The notes: generated by a model from the sequence alone, not told the origin. Shown: positions 56,462 through 64,000, counted from the stretch's first letter. The stretch: DNA of 64,000 nucleotides from Anaerocolumna sedimenticola (GCF_009931695.1 NZ_CP048000.1:1515001-1579000); one strand, 5' to 3'. A program made the numbers and translations.

Positions 56462-56509
56462 AGACACATATCCTATGCACTAAAAGGCAGGATTATGTGT
56501 CTTTTTTTT
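56462..56509 (+). terminator. Terminator after the EAL gene
   Basis: AGACACATATCCT and AGGATTATGTGTCT arms followed by eight T. Confidence 0.9.
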
Positions 56510-56575
56510 GTTTGTAGTAACTTTATATAAAATAAATCATAAAATATTGTATAATCAAAAAAGGAGATTTATTAA

Positions 56576-56881
56576 ATGGATAACTACAGACGTCCAATGA
56601 ATACCCGTTATAACAGAAACATGGGTTCCTATCAAAATCCTCAATGTGACTGCGGCGTTACCCCGGTTATGGAAGCCGGTGATCGTTGTGGCAAAGATGA
56701 TTACGATAAATGTCTTGAAAAATTTCCGCTGGCAATGGCATATGTACCTTTCCAAAAATGGAGAAAGGTTATGGATGCACGCGAAGGTTTAGCAGTAGGG
56801 ACAATATTCCAGGAACTAAACTTACCATGGTATGGCGATAGAAATATGTGTGGAATGAGAGGTGATAGGCATGACAAATAG
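56576..56881 (+). CDS. cotJA: Spore coat-associated protein CotJA
   Basis: 101 residues, AAGGAG before the ATG. After an Asn/Arg/Tyr-rich start comes the CotJA core EKFPLAMAYVPFQKWRKVMDAREGLAVGTIFQELNLPWYG. It is the first gene of the cotJABC operon, whose products form an inner-coat complex made in the mother cell. The end overlaps cotJB by 11 bases. Confidence 0.95.
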   Translation: MDNYRRPMNTRYNRNMGSYQNPQCDCGVTPVMEAGDRCGKDDYDKCLEKFPLAMAYVPFQKWRKVMDAREGLAVGTIFQELNLPWYGDRNMCGMRGDRHDK

Positions 56882-57128
56882 AAGCCGTGAGCAGTTAATG
56901 TGTATTATCACCGAATCCAGTTTTGCATTAGATGACGTCAAGTTATTTTTAGACACTCATCCTTATGACAGGGAAGCTTTGGATTATTATCAGAATTACA
57001 GGCAGATTCGTAAAGAAGCTATGAAAGAATACAGAGATTGTTATGGACCTATCTCGGCTTATGATGTAGCAGATGCTAATTATTGGACTTGGATAGACGA
57101 ACCATGGCCATGGGAAGGAGCGTGCTAA
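56871..57128 (+). CDS. cotJB: Spore coat protein CotJB
   Basis: 85 residues from ATG 56871 (AGAGGTG upstream). The family core SFALDDVKLFLDTHPYDREALDYYQNYRQIRKEAMKEYRDCYGPISAYDV and the ending WTWIDEPWPWEGAC are complete. It overlaps cotJA and is followed three bases later by the cotJC start, as in other spore formers. Confidence 0.95.
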   Translation: MTNRSREQLMCIITESSFALDDVKLFLDTHPYDREALDYYQNYRQIRKEAMKEYRDCYGPISAYDVADANYWTWIDEPWPWEGAC

Positions 57129-57131
57129 TTT

Positions 57132-57335
57132 ATGTGGAATTATGAAAAAAGATTGCAACATCCTGTAAACATCAAAAACCCTAATGCGAAAGCAGCAAAA
57201 TTTATAATTACCCAGTTTGGCGGGCCAGACGGCGAATTAGCAGCTTCCATGCGTTATTTATCTCAAAGATATACCATGCCTTATAAAGAAGTTACTGCGG
57301 TATTAACCGATATAGGTATATCGGGTTCAAAATGA
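57132..57335 (+). CDS. cotJC: CotJC (manganese-catalase-like coat protein), N-terminal part, interrupted
   Basis: MWNYEKRLQHPVNIKNPNAKAAKFIITQFGGPDGELAASMRYLSQRYTMPYKEVTAVLTDIG is CotJC residues 1-62. After 57318 the sequence leaves the family and ends ISGSK-stop. The continuation TEELAHMEIVSTIV is found at 63834 in the correct phase. Joining 57318 to 63834 rebuilds the codon for Thr and the conserved LTDIGTEELAHME block, which holds Glu/His metal ligands. In the present arrangement no functional CotJC can be made. Confidence 0.93.
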   Translation: MWNYEKRLQHPVNIKNPNAKAAKFIITQFGGPDGELAASMRYLSQRYTMPYKEVTAVLTDIGISGSK

Positions 57336-57340
57336 CACTA
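57295..57340 (+). other. attL: left junction of the cotJC element
   Basis: Core AGGTA at 57314-57318 in the context CCGATAT-AGGTA-TATCGGGTTC. The left side belongs to cotJC; the right side (TCGG 57321-57324, AAATGAC 57330-57336) is the right half of the element's own dyad. Together with attR it defines exchange within AGGTA, with GG (57315-57316) as the central dinucleotide. Confidence 0.8.
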
Positions 57341-57426
57341 AATATGCTTGACTTTTTCATAGCTTGCAATCATACTATGGAATAGAAAATAATAGAATAC
57401 CTGCCGAAGAACTAAGGAGGACTTAA

Positions 57427-58290
57427 GTGGATAAACATAATACATTATGGGCAAAAATAAAAGAATATATATATATAACCCTTGGGGTTGAGTTAGTAGT
57501 TATAGGTGTCTACTTTTTTAAATTCCCTAATCATTTTTCAATTGGCGGTGTAACCGGGTTAGCCATCCTGTTAAGTAATATATTAGGACCTGCAATCAGC
57601 TCGGGAACCCTTGTTTTAATTATTAATTTTATATTACTAATAGTGGGATATGCTGTATTAGGGAAAAGTTTTGGGAACCGTACGGCCTACGGAAGCATAT
57701 TAATGTCCTTATCTCTAAAACTTCTGGAATTATTGGTGCCAATGAATGGTCCGATAACCAACGAACCTATGCTGGAACTTGCATTTGCTGTTATCCTGCC
57801 GGCTGTGGGAGCAGCCATGTTATTTAATATAGGCGCCTCAACCGGAGGAACCGATGTAACAGCAATGTTGCTGAAAAAATATACAAATGCTGATATAGGA
57901 AAATCATTATTATATTCCGATTTCGTTTTAACACTTTTTGCATTTGTTGTTTTCGACGTTAAAACAGGATTGTTATCTTTATTAGGGTTATTCTTAAAAT
58001 CAACATTAGTGGATACCGTAATTGAAAGTATGAACTTAAATAAGTATTTTACAATTATATGTAAAGAGCCTAAACCAATCTGTGATTATATTTTAAATCA
58101 CCTACACCGTAGTGCTACGATTTGTGACGCGAAAGGTGCTTTCTCAGAAAAAGAAAAAAAACTTATCTTAACGGTTATGAACCGCAGCCAGGCAGTACAA
58201 TTAAGAAGATTTATCAAGCAGACGGAACCGGATGCGTTTATACTTATAACAAATACAAGCGAAATTGTGGGACGAGGTTTCCGAGCTTAA
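57427..58290 (+). CDS. YitT-family membrane protein
   Basis: 287 residues, GTG start with AAGGAGG upstream. Five to six membrane helices (YitT_membrane: FFKFPNHFSIGGVTGLAILLSN; NIGASTGGTDVTAMLLKKYTNADIGKSL) and a C-terminal DUF2179 domain (~205-287; CDAKGAFSEKEKKLILTVMNRSQAVQLRRFIKQTEPDAFILITNTSEIVGRGF). Function is not established. First cargo gene of the cotJC element, 90 bases after attL. Confidence 0.92.
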   Translation: MDKHNTLWAKIKEYIYITLGVELVVIGVYFFKFPNHFSIGGVTGLAILLSNILGPAISSGTLVLIINFILLIVGYAVLGKSFGNRTAYGSILMSLSLKLLELLVPMNGPITNEPMLELAFAVILPAVGAAMLFNIGASTGGTDVTAMLLKKYTNADIGKSLLYSDFVLTLFAFVVFDVKTGLLSLLGLFLKSTLVDTVIESMNLNKYFTIICKEPKPICDYILNHLHRSATICDAKGAFSEKEKKLILTVMNRSQAVQLRRFIKQTEPDAFILITNTSEIVGRGFRA

Positions 58291-58372
58291 AGGACACGCC
58301 AGCGTTATAACTGTTTTTTTGCTAATTCCCATACTTACAATGCATAGATATTCTGCGACAGATTTTCTCTCC

Positions 58373-59131
58373 TCATCCGGATATGATTTTGATAAATAAA
58401 AGACATATTACAGTTAAAATAATAGGACGTATGATTTTATAACCATTTTTTAAGACAAGTCCCGAACCGATATAATTACCGGCAATACTAAAAAGAGCTG
58501 CAGTTAAACCTAGTAAGAAAATTATTTTTCCATTAAGGATAAAGGTTATCAAGGCTGCTATATTAGAAGATAAGTTTACCAGTTTGGTATTACCGGATGC
58601 GATTCTAATATCCATCCGGGCCAGACCGGTATAGATAAGAATCAAAAAAGTTCCGGTTCCCGGACCGTAAAATCCATCATAAGCTCCTATTACAAAAGCT
58701 GCACCAAAAGCAATGAGACATACTTTCTTTCTTGGAAGGGGGTTCTCTTTAGCTTTATCTGCAAAGGAATTGTTTTTAATAACATAAAAGCCCACTACCG
58801 GTAGAATCATTAAAAGGATATATTTTAAGAACTTTTCATTAACTAAAAGTGCCAGATTAGCTCCGAGAGTGGAACCTGACAAAGCCAGTAATATGGATGG
58901 TATTCCAATCCCCCAATCAACCAGTTTATTTTTACAGTAGCGGAATGTGGCAATAGCAGTACCCACGCTTGATGACAGCTTATTGGTAGCTATTGCATAG
59001 TGAGGGGGAAGACCGGCAATAAAATAAGCAGGGAGAGAAATTAGTCCGCCGCCGCCGGCAATCGAATCAATGAGTCCGGCAAGAAATACCAAAGGGCAGA
59101 CAATCAAAAAAGTATGTAAGGTAATTTCCAT
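58373..59131 (-). CDS. TSUP-family (TauE/SafE) sulfite/sulfonate-type permease
   Basis: 252 residues, about eight membrane helices. LAGLIDSIAGGGGLISLPAYFIAGLPPHYAIATNKLSSSVGT and GAYDGFYGPGTGTFLILIY are the two TSUP signature halves. These proteins are linked to export of sulfite, sulfoacetate or other small anions. It is the only minus-strand gene in the cotJC element. Could handle sulfur species with the Rieske/FAD enzyme next to it, but that is a guess. Confidence 0.92.
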   Translation of the reverse strand: MEITLHTFLIVCPLVFLAGLIDSIAGGGGLISLPAYFIAGLPPHYAIATNKLSSSVGTAIATFRYCKNKLVDWGIGIPSILLALSGSTLGANLALLVNEKFLKYILLMILPVVGFYVIKNNSFADKAKENPLPRKKVCLIAFGAAFVIGAYDGFYGPGTGTFLILIYTGLARMDIRIASGNTKLVNLSSNIAALITFILNGKIIFLLGLTAALFSIAGNYIGSGLVLKNGYKIIRPIILTVICLLFIKIISG

Positions 59132-59542
59132 AATAATCTCCAGTCTATTTATGTTTTATAAGTATTAACGTATGTAAATGGTAACTTCTATCGATTCTCA
59201 TTCAAAGGTTAATTCACCCCAAATCAGCATATCCATTCTATATTAATAAAGTTAAAGAACCCTGAATCAGTATATCTACTCTGCTTCCTTAAGTCAATAA
59301 TATTATAAATTATACTTCATTTAATATTGAGTTATTAGGTAACCTGAATTACATGAGTGTATTTATATTCAAGGATCAAAAGTCCACTTAATGTGATTTT
59401 TTATAATAGGATGTCTATGATTCAATTTAGATTTAAACTAATAAACAGCTGAATCTTTTGGTATTAAATCTAAAGTTATTTGAGTATAATATTTGATTCT
59501 GGTAATTCTATCATTATAAATGGATAGAAAGGAAAATAATTT
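59132..59542. other. 410-base divergent intergenic region in the element
   Basis: Very AT-rich, no credible ORF. A direct repeat AATCAGYATATCYAYTCT occurs twice (about 59222-59239 and 59265-59282), 43 bases apart, possibly a protein-binding site between the divergent TSUP and oxidoreductase genes. Nothing else supported. Confidence 0.35.
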
Positions 59543-61027
59543 ATGAGTTCAGATAATTGTACGTTAACGAATCATAATACGGAATCGATATGGAAAAAAG
59601 AGTGTCAGTTTGAAAAGAGAGAACAATTAAAAAATGATATAAATGCAGATGTTGTTATTATTGGGGCAGGTATGGCCGGATTATTGACGGCTTTTTTACT
59701 AAAAAAGAAAGGTATTGATGCAGTGGTTCTGGAAGGAAACGAAATTGCAAGCGGCCAGACACAAAATACAACGGCAAAAATCACTTCACAGCATACTTTA
59801 ATTTATGACAACCTGCTTCAGAAATTTGGCAGGGAAAAAGCACATTTATACGGTATGGCCAATGAAGCAGCGATACAGATGTATGCAGATTTAATCAATG
59901 AGTATAACATTTCCTGTCATTTTGAAAGAATTCCATCCTATGTATATACGAAAGATGATGTTTCAAAAATTGAAAAAGAAGTTAAAGCAGCAGAGGAATG
60001 CGGCATCAAAGCAGAATTTACTGCAGATACAACTCTTCCTTTTTCTATCAAAGGAGCAGTCAAATTTATAAACCAGGCAATGTTTAATCCCCTGGAATTT
60101 CTGCAGGAAGTTACCAAACCCCTAAAAATTTATGAGCATACCATGGTAAAAGGAATTGAAGATATGGTTGTTTTAACAGATGGGGGGAAAGTGAAAGCAA
60201 AGGAAATTGTTGTTGCAACCCACTATCCGTTTATCAACAGCCCTGGATATTATTTTGTGAGAATGCACCAGGAAAGATCCTATGCCCTTGCAATCAGTAA
60301 TGTACCCATGCTTGATGGTATGTATAAAGACGAAAGTCAATCCGGATATTCCTTCAGAAACTATAAAGACATGATTATATTAGGAGGTGGAAGTCATCGA
60401 ACCGGTGAAAATTCCTCCGGAGGAAAATATGAAAACTTAAGGAAGGCAGCAAGTGAATATTATCCTGAAAGTAAGGAAGTATGTCATTGGTCCGCCCAGG
60501 ATTGCCATTCGGTGGATAAGATACCTTATATCGGGAAATATGCCGCGACCACTCCAAATCTCTATGTGGCAACTGGCTTTAAAAAGTGGGGTATGACCAG
60601 TTCCATGGTATCTGCCAAGATATTAAGTGATAAAATAAGCGGTAATAAGAATCCCTTTGAAGAGGTATTTGATCCCCAAAGATTTGAAGTTACTGCTTCC
60701 ATGTCAGGACTTATGGATGAAACAAAACATACCGTGGAAAATCTAATCTTAAAGAAATTCAAAATACCGGAGACAAAACTGGATGAAGTCCCCAATGGTC
60801 ATGGGGCATTAATAGAAGAAGAGGGGCATAAGATTGGGGTTTATAAGGACATAGAGGGGCAAGTATTTACGGTATTGGCCAAATGCACCCATTTAGGCTG
60901 CCAACTGGAATGGAATCCGGATGAATTATGCTGGGAATGCCCCTGCCATGGTTCCCGTTTTGATTATACCGGTGCTTTAATTAATAATCCTGCCCTTAAG
61001 AGTCTGGAGCGTGAGCAGCATAATTAA
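59543..61027 (+). CDS. FAD-dependent oxidoreductase with C-terminal Rieske domain (YhfW-like)
   Basis: 494 residues. A DAO-type FAD domain begins ADVVIIGAGMAGLLTAFLLKKKGIDAVVLEG (~33-64) and has the C-terminal FAD contact LYVATGFKKWGMTSSMVSAKIL. A Rieske [2Fe-2S] domain (~415-492) has CTHLGC and CPCHGSRF ligands. Architecture as in B. subtilis YhfW. The lack of a final Gly-rich segment after SLEREQHN shortens the Rieske domain slightly. Redox partner and substrate unknown. Cargo of the cotJC element. Confidence 0.92.
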   Translation: MSSDNCTLTNHNTESIWKKECQFEKREQLKNDINADVVIIGAGMAGLLTAFLLKKKGIDAVVLEGNEIASGQTQNTTAKITSQHTLIYDNLLQKFGREKAHLYGMANEAAIQMYADLINEYNISCHFERIPSYVYTKDDVSKIEKEVKAAEECGIKAEFTADTTLPFSIKGAVKFINQAMFNPLEFLQEVTKPLKIYEHTMVKGIEDMVVLTDGGKVKAKEIVVATHYPFINSPGYYFVRMHQERSYALAISNVPMLDGMYKDESQSGYSFRNYKDMIILGGGSHRTGENSSGGKYENLRKAASEYYPESKEVCHWSAQDCHSVDKIPYIGKYAATTPNLYVATGFKKWGMTSSMVSAKILSDKISGNKNPFEEVFDPQRFEVTASMSGLMDETKHTVENLILKKFKIPETKLDEVPNGHGALIEEEGHKIGVYKDIEGQVFTVLAKCTHLGCQLEWNPDELCWECPCHGSRFDYTGALINNPALKSLEREQHN

Positions 61028-61922
61028 AAATATTCACAAAAAATCCTTTTTTGAAGGCTGGTATTTTAAATGTCAAAAGGGAGATCAGATAATTTCATTT
61101 ATCCCAAGTTACAGTACGGATAAAAATGGAATATCCCAGGTATTCATACAGATTATTATGAATGACAATTCTTATATGGTTTCCTATCAGTTGGAGGATT
61201 TTTACCTTAACCGTAAAAATCAATTTATACGGATAGGGAATAACAGCTTTTGCAGAAAAGGAATTAAAATTGACATCGATACGGAGGGTATTTCAATAAA
61301 CGGTATCCTGTATTTCGGTAAAATGGAACCTCTCCGGTATACTATCATGGGTTATTATCATTATTTTCCCGGAATGGAATGCAAGCATGAAATTATCAGT
61401 ATGTATCATAAGATAAAAGGAAGCTTAAAGTGTAACGGAAGAGAATATTCATTTTGTTCGGGTTCCGGTTACCTGGAAAAAGATATGGGGAATTCCTTTC
61501 CCAAGACTTACACCTGGATACAGTGCAATCATTTTCCGGCAGAAAAATGTTCGGTCTTTATTTCCATAGCTGAAATTCCCTACCATGGAATTCATTTTCA
61601 GGGTTGTATCTGTGCCATACATTATAAAGGAAAAGAATACCGGTTTGCCACCTATCTCGGAGTAAAAGTTTTAAAAAGTACCCGTAATGAAATATGCTTA
61701 AAGCAGGGGAAATACTTATTTAAAGTAAAACTTTTTAATAGTAAAAAGGGAATGAATTATTCTCCTGAGTTTTCTCACAAACTGTTTGCTCCGGTATTTG
61801 GAGAGATGTCAAGAACCATCAAAGAGCAACATTTAACCGCCGGTGAATTTCTGCTTTATGAAAAAGGCAACTTAATAATTCCTCTTAGCAGCAGTAAAGT
61901 AAGTTATGAATATGTTGAATAA
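61011..61922 (+). CDS. Tocopherol-cyclase-like protein
   Basis: 303 residues, GTG start overlapping the oxidoreductase end by 17 bases. The HKKSFFEGWYFKCQKGD start, YSFCSGSGYLEKDMGNSFPKTYTWIQCNHF middle and FSHKLFAPVFGEMSRTIKEQ end match the bacterial tocopherol-cyclase-like beta-barrel family. No biochemical role is known for the bacterial members. The ribosome site (GGAGC) is only two bases from the GTG, so translation probably depends on coupling. Confidence 0.82.
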   Translation: MSSIIKNIHKKSFFEGWYFKCQKGDQIISFIPSYSTDKNGISQVFIQIIMNDNSYMVSYQLEDFYLNRKNQFIRIGNNSFCRKGIKIDIDTEGISINGILYFGKMEPLRYTIMGYYHYFPGMECKHEIISMYHKIKGSLKCNGREYSFCSGSGYLEKDMGNSFPKTYTWIQCNHFPAEKCSVFISIAEIPYHGIHFQGCICAIHYKGKEYRFATYLGVKVLKSTRNEICLKQGKYLFKVKLFNSKKGMNYSPEFSHKLFAPVFGEMSRTIKEQHLTAGEFLLYEKGNLIIPLSSSKVSYEYVE

Positions 61923-61923
61923 C

Positions 61924-61956
61924 GGTTACAGTTCAGCCACAAGGCTGAAAATGTAA
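61924..61956 (+). other. Hairpin after the tocopherol-cyclase-like gene
   Basis: GTTACA-g-TTCAGCC and GGCTGAA-aa-TGTAAC form a strong stem with an ACAA loop. There is no T-run. It may separate the cargo genes from the recombinase cassette. Confidence 0.5.
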
Positions 61957-62023
61957 CGAATAACGTACAACCTCCAAATAATAAATTGTATCAACCCTGA
62001 TTTTATTGTTTGGAGGTTTATTA

Positions 62024-62218
62024 TTGAATGGTAATACAAAGCTGATTTTTAAACAGGATAATATGGATATATTTGAATGTAAAAATGCTGAATTCCTCTT
62101 TCATTTACAAGAAGCGCTGCTCCTGGTACTAATGGATAAAGAAATGATTGACCGGTATCAATCAGATGAATATCTTATAGAACAGCGAGAAAATCACAAA
62201 AAGGTGGTGATTCCATGA
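62024..62218 (+). CDS. Small protein coupled to the recombinase gene
   Basis: 64 residues from TTG 62024, which has GGAGG nine bases upstream; in-frame codons before it lack a site. The sequence is charged and helical (NAEFLFHLQEALLLVLMDKEMIDRYQSDEYLIEQRENHKK), loosely SHOCT-like. Its stop overlaps the recombinase ATG (ATGA), so the two are co-translated. Position and size make it a candidate recombination directionality factor or recombinase partner. Confidence 0.65.
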   Translation: MNGNTKLIFKQDNMDIFECKNAEFLFHLQEALLLVLMDKEMIDRYQSDEYLIEQRENHKKVVIP

Positions 62219-63864
62219 AAGTTGCTGCCTATTGCAGGGTCTCTACGGAGACGGATGATCAATTAAATTCCCTGGAAAATCAAAAGATATTTTTCAATGA
62301 TTATATTAACCGGAATCCCGGGTGGGAGCTTTCAAAAATCTATGTGGATGAAGGTATAACCGGAACCAGTATTAAGAAAAGATTTGCTTTTTTACATATG
62401 TTAAGGGATGCGCAAAGCCATGAATTTGAGTTGGTTCTGACGAAAGAAATCAGCCGTTTTGCCCGGAATACCTTGGACAGTATATATTATACCCGGATGT
62501 TAAAGAATTTGGGAATCGGTATTATTTTCCTAAACGATAATATTAATACACTGGATAAGGATGCGGAGCTGCGACTTACCATTTTAGCTTCCATAGCACA
62601 GGAGGAAAGCCGCAAAACTTCTGACCGTGTAAAATGGGGACAAAAGCGCAGTATGGAGCGGGGTGTGGTATTCGGGACTAATATGCTTGGGTATGATTTA
62701 AGAAATGGTAAGTTATATATCAATGAGGGAGAAGCAGAAACGGTACGATTAATTTTTAATAAATTTGTAAAAGAGAAAAAAGGTACCCATGTAATTGCCC
62801 GGGAACTCTCGGAGGCTGGTATTCCAACGGCAAGCGGTAAAAATAAATGGTATGGGGCAGTAATCCTTAAAATCTTAAAAAATGAAAAATACTGCGGAGA
62901 TTTGATTCAAAAGAAAACATACACGCCTGATTATTTAGATCATGAAAAAAAATATAATCACGGAGAAGAGGATTTAATAACAATTTATAATCATCATGAA
63001 CCTATAATTGAAAGAGAGCTGTTTTGTCAGGCGCAAGCAGAATTAAAACAAAGGCTTCTTCTGCCGGGAGAGAAAAAGAAATATACTAACAGATACTGTT
63101 TTTCAGGACTGATAAATTGCGGAATCTGCGGCCATTCTTATGTTTCACGGTCGAAAAAACTTAAAGACCAAGGAGTATACCGATATTGGCGGTGTTATGA
63201 AGCCGTACAGAGAGGAAAACAACATACTGATTCTAACGGAAATATAAAGGGATGTAATAACAGTACCATAACAGAGGAAGATTTAAAGTTTATTCTGAAG
63301 GATTTAATTCAAAAATTAAACATTGATAAAGAAGAGCTGCTTAGTAATGTATATAGGATTTTTAAAAAGACTGTTAATGAGGATTACAAAAGTACGGAGC
63401 CGAAACAGATACAGGAAAAACTTCAGAAAAATATATTAAAAAAGCAATATTTGATTGATTTATATCTTTCAAATGAAATAACAGAAACAGATTATAATGT
63501 ACTAAAACAAAAATATGAAACAACCATTAGTCAGTTAAGAAGGGAGTTAGAGAAACGTATTCAGAAAGATAAGGATACAAATCAGATTACGTCAGAGGTT
63601 AAAAAAAAGAAAGTTTTAGATGATATCAGGCAAATTCTATTTCCGGTTATAAACGGTTTAGAATGGAATGATATCTTTTATCATAATATCCTGGATAAAA
63701 TTAATATTTACCGCATAGAGGATACAGAAAATTCAGATGTCACATATGCTGAAGTATATTTAAAAGGAATACATAATAGCTTTACTTATCAGATAAATAA
63801 AAGTAATTCGTCATTTCAAAGCCGAGGCAGGTACAGAAGAACTGGCACATATGGAAATCGTTAG
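62215..63864 (+). CDS. Large serine recombinase of the cotJC element
   Basis: 549 residues. Resolvase catalytic domain (AAYCRVSTETDDQ with the nucleophile Ser at ~10; EISRFARNTLDS; AQEESRKTSDRVKWG), recombinase domain (~155-270), zinc ribbon (CGICGHSY ... CYEA ... CNN) and a coiled-coil region (~385-465). The coding region runs 31 bases past the attR core, so its last residues and stop lie in cotJC sequence; after excision the end would change to RYIGFKMTLNML... It presumably catalyses both insertion and excision. Confidence 0.95.
   Translation: MKVAAYCRVSTETDDQLNSLENQKIFFNDYINRNPGWELSKIYVDEGITGTSIKKRFAFLHMLRDAQSHEFELVLTKEISRFARNTLDSIYYTRMLKNLGIGIIFLNDNINTLDKDAELRLTILASIAQEESRKTSDRVKWGQKRSMERGVVFGTNMLGYDLRNGKLYINEGEAETVRLIFNKFVKEKKGTHVIARELSEAGIPTASGKNKWYGAVILKILKNEKYCGDLIQKKTYTPDYLDHEKKYNHGEEDLITIYNHHEPIIERELFCQAQAELKQRLLLPGEKKKYTNRYCFSGLINCGICGHSYVSRSKKLKDQGVYRYWRCYEAVQRGKQHTDSNGNIKGCNNSTITEEDLKFILKDLIQKLNIDKEELLSNVYRIFKKTVNEDYKSTEPKQIQEKLQKNILKKQYLIDLYLSNEITETDYNVLKQKYETTISQLRRELEKRIQKDKDTNQITSEVKKKKVLDDIRQILFPVINGLEWNDIFYHNILDKINIYRIEDTENSDVTYAEVYLKGIHNSFTYQINKSNSSFQSRGRYRRTGTYGNR
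63806..63855 (+). other. attR: right junction of the cotJC element
   Basis: Core AGGTA at 63829-63833 in the context CCGAGGC-AGGTA-CAGAAG. The left side (GTCATTT 63810-63816, CCGA 63822-63825) is the left half of the element's dyad; the right side is cotJC. It overlaps the 3' end of the recombinase gene. Confidence 0.8.
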
Positions 63865-64000
63865 TACCATAGTTCATCAATTAACAAGAAATTTAACGAT
63901 TGAAGAAATTAAAGCAGCCGGTTTTGAAACTTATTTTGTAGACCATACGGTAGGTTTATGGCCGCAGGCCGCAAGCGGTATGCCGTTTAGCTCAACTTTC
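63834..64000 (+). CDS. cotJC: CotJC, continuation after the element (runs off the window)
   Basis: Read in phase with the N-terminal part (one base of the Thr codon from 57318 plus CA), it encodes TEELAHMEIVSTIVHQLTRNL, TIEEIKAAGFETYFVDHTVGLW and PQAASGMPFSSTF: the manganese-catalase-like core of CotJC with EE and H ligands. It has no start codon or ribosome site of its own. The gene should continue about 230 bases beyond the window. Confidence 0.92.

Larger units (their letters stand above)
57314..63833 (+). mobile_element. 6.5-kb recombinase element inserted in cotJC (skin-like, excisable)
   Basis: Bounded by AGGTA at 57314-57318 and 63829-63833; the repeat unit to be removed is 6,515 bp. 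It carries YitT, TSUP, a Rieske/FAD oxidoreductase, a tocopherol-cyclase-like gene, a small gene and a large serine recombinase at the right end, but no phage structural genes. Excision restores cotJC exactly. The rebuilt circle junction is a dyad: GTCATTT-5-CCGA-10-TCGG-5-AAATGAC, centred on the GG of AGGTA. Analogy with the sigK skin and spsM elements suggests mother-cell-specific excision during sporulation. Confidence 0.9.

Noticed and set aside
56515..56575. Sigma-E promoter before cotJA
   Set aside because: CATAAAAT and TATAAT-like hexamers occur, but no convincing -35 at the right spacing; the region is too AT-rich to decide by eye.
57314..63833. The element as a complete prophage
   Set aside because: No capsid, tail, terminase, portal, lysis or replication genes are present in the 6.5 kb.
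1..64000. CRISPR arrays, rRNA and tRNA genes
   Set aside because: No regularly spaced direct repeats and no tRNA or rRNA signatures were seen on reading through; covariance searches were not possible.

Overview
The window is AT-rich DNA from a spore-forming, anaerobic-type Firmicute, most like a Clostridia/Lachnospiraceae species. The grounds are strong GGAGG-type ribosome sites, a cotJ spore-coat operon, a PdaA-type deacetylase, MutS2, sodium-pump decarboxylase subunits, clostridial DUF6472 and LDCC small proteins, and many carbohydrate ABC transporters. No rRNA, tRNA or CRISPR array was seen.

Layout. 1-10.2 kb is housekeeping and signalling: an aminotransferase end, cheX, trmL, a DUF6472 protein, a two-component pair, mutS2, an HtrA-like protein and a ROK repressor. 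10.5-15.6 kb is a sugar operon whose first permease carries a TGA stop. 15.8-24.5 kb holds yhaM, rlmD, a TetR/ABC-exporter cassette of higher GC, a PdaA-like deacetylase and an oadG-oadB pair. 25.3-31.4 kb is an oligosaccharide/oligopeptide ABC operon whose binding protein is frameshifted. 31.8-38 kb has an MFS pump with its regulator, a DUF2804 protein and a frameshifted Ca-type P-ATPase. 38.4-48 kb is a metal-resistance island: CadC-like repressor, Zn/Cd ATPase, CopA, lipoprotein, LDCC protein, two-component system and a Cys-rich four-helix copper-binding protein. 48-50.1 kb is a second MutS2 that lacks the Smr domain. 50.1-54.3 kb has structured RNA candidates, three tandem RNPP/PlcR-like regulators and a small secreted-peptide gene. 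54.6-56.5 kb is a c-di-GMP riboswitch ahead of a PAS-(degenerate GGDEF)-EAL protein.

The most striking feature is at 56.6-64 kb. The spore-coat operon cotJA-cotJB-cotJC is interrupted inside cotJC. Codons 1-62 of the manganese-catalase-like CotJC lie at 57132-57318, and the continuation (TEELAHMEIV...) starts at 63834. The 6,515 bp between two AGGTA copies encode a YitT protein, a TSUP permease, a Rieske/FAD oxidoreductase, a tocopherol-cyclase-like protein, a small protein and a large serine recombinase. Exact excision at AGGTA restores the cotJC frame. The rebuilt circle junction (attP) is an imperfect dyad centred on the GG of the core. This looks like a skin-like element, removed by site-specific recombination so that a spore-coat gene is assembled during sporulation.

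Other themes are a peptide-pheromone-like system (RNPP regulators, three identically spaced palindromic promoters, one peptide precursor), several uncatalogued structured RNAs, dispersed palindromic repeats, and three transporter genes broken by single-base changes. Those three breaks may be real decay or sequence error.
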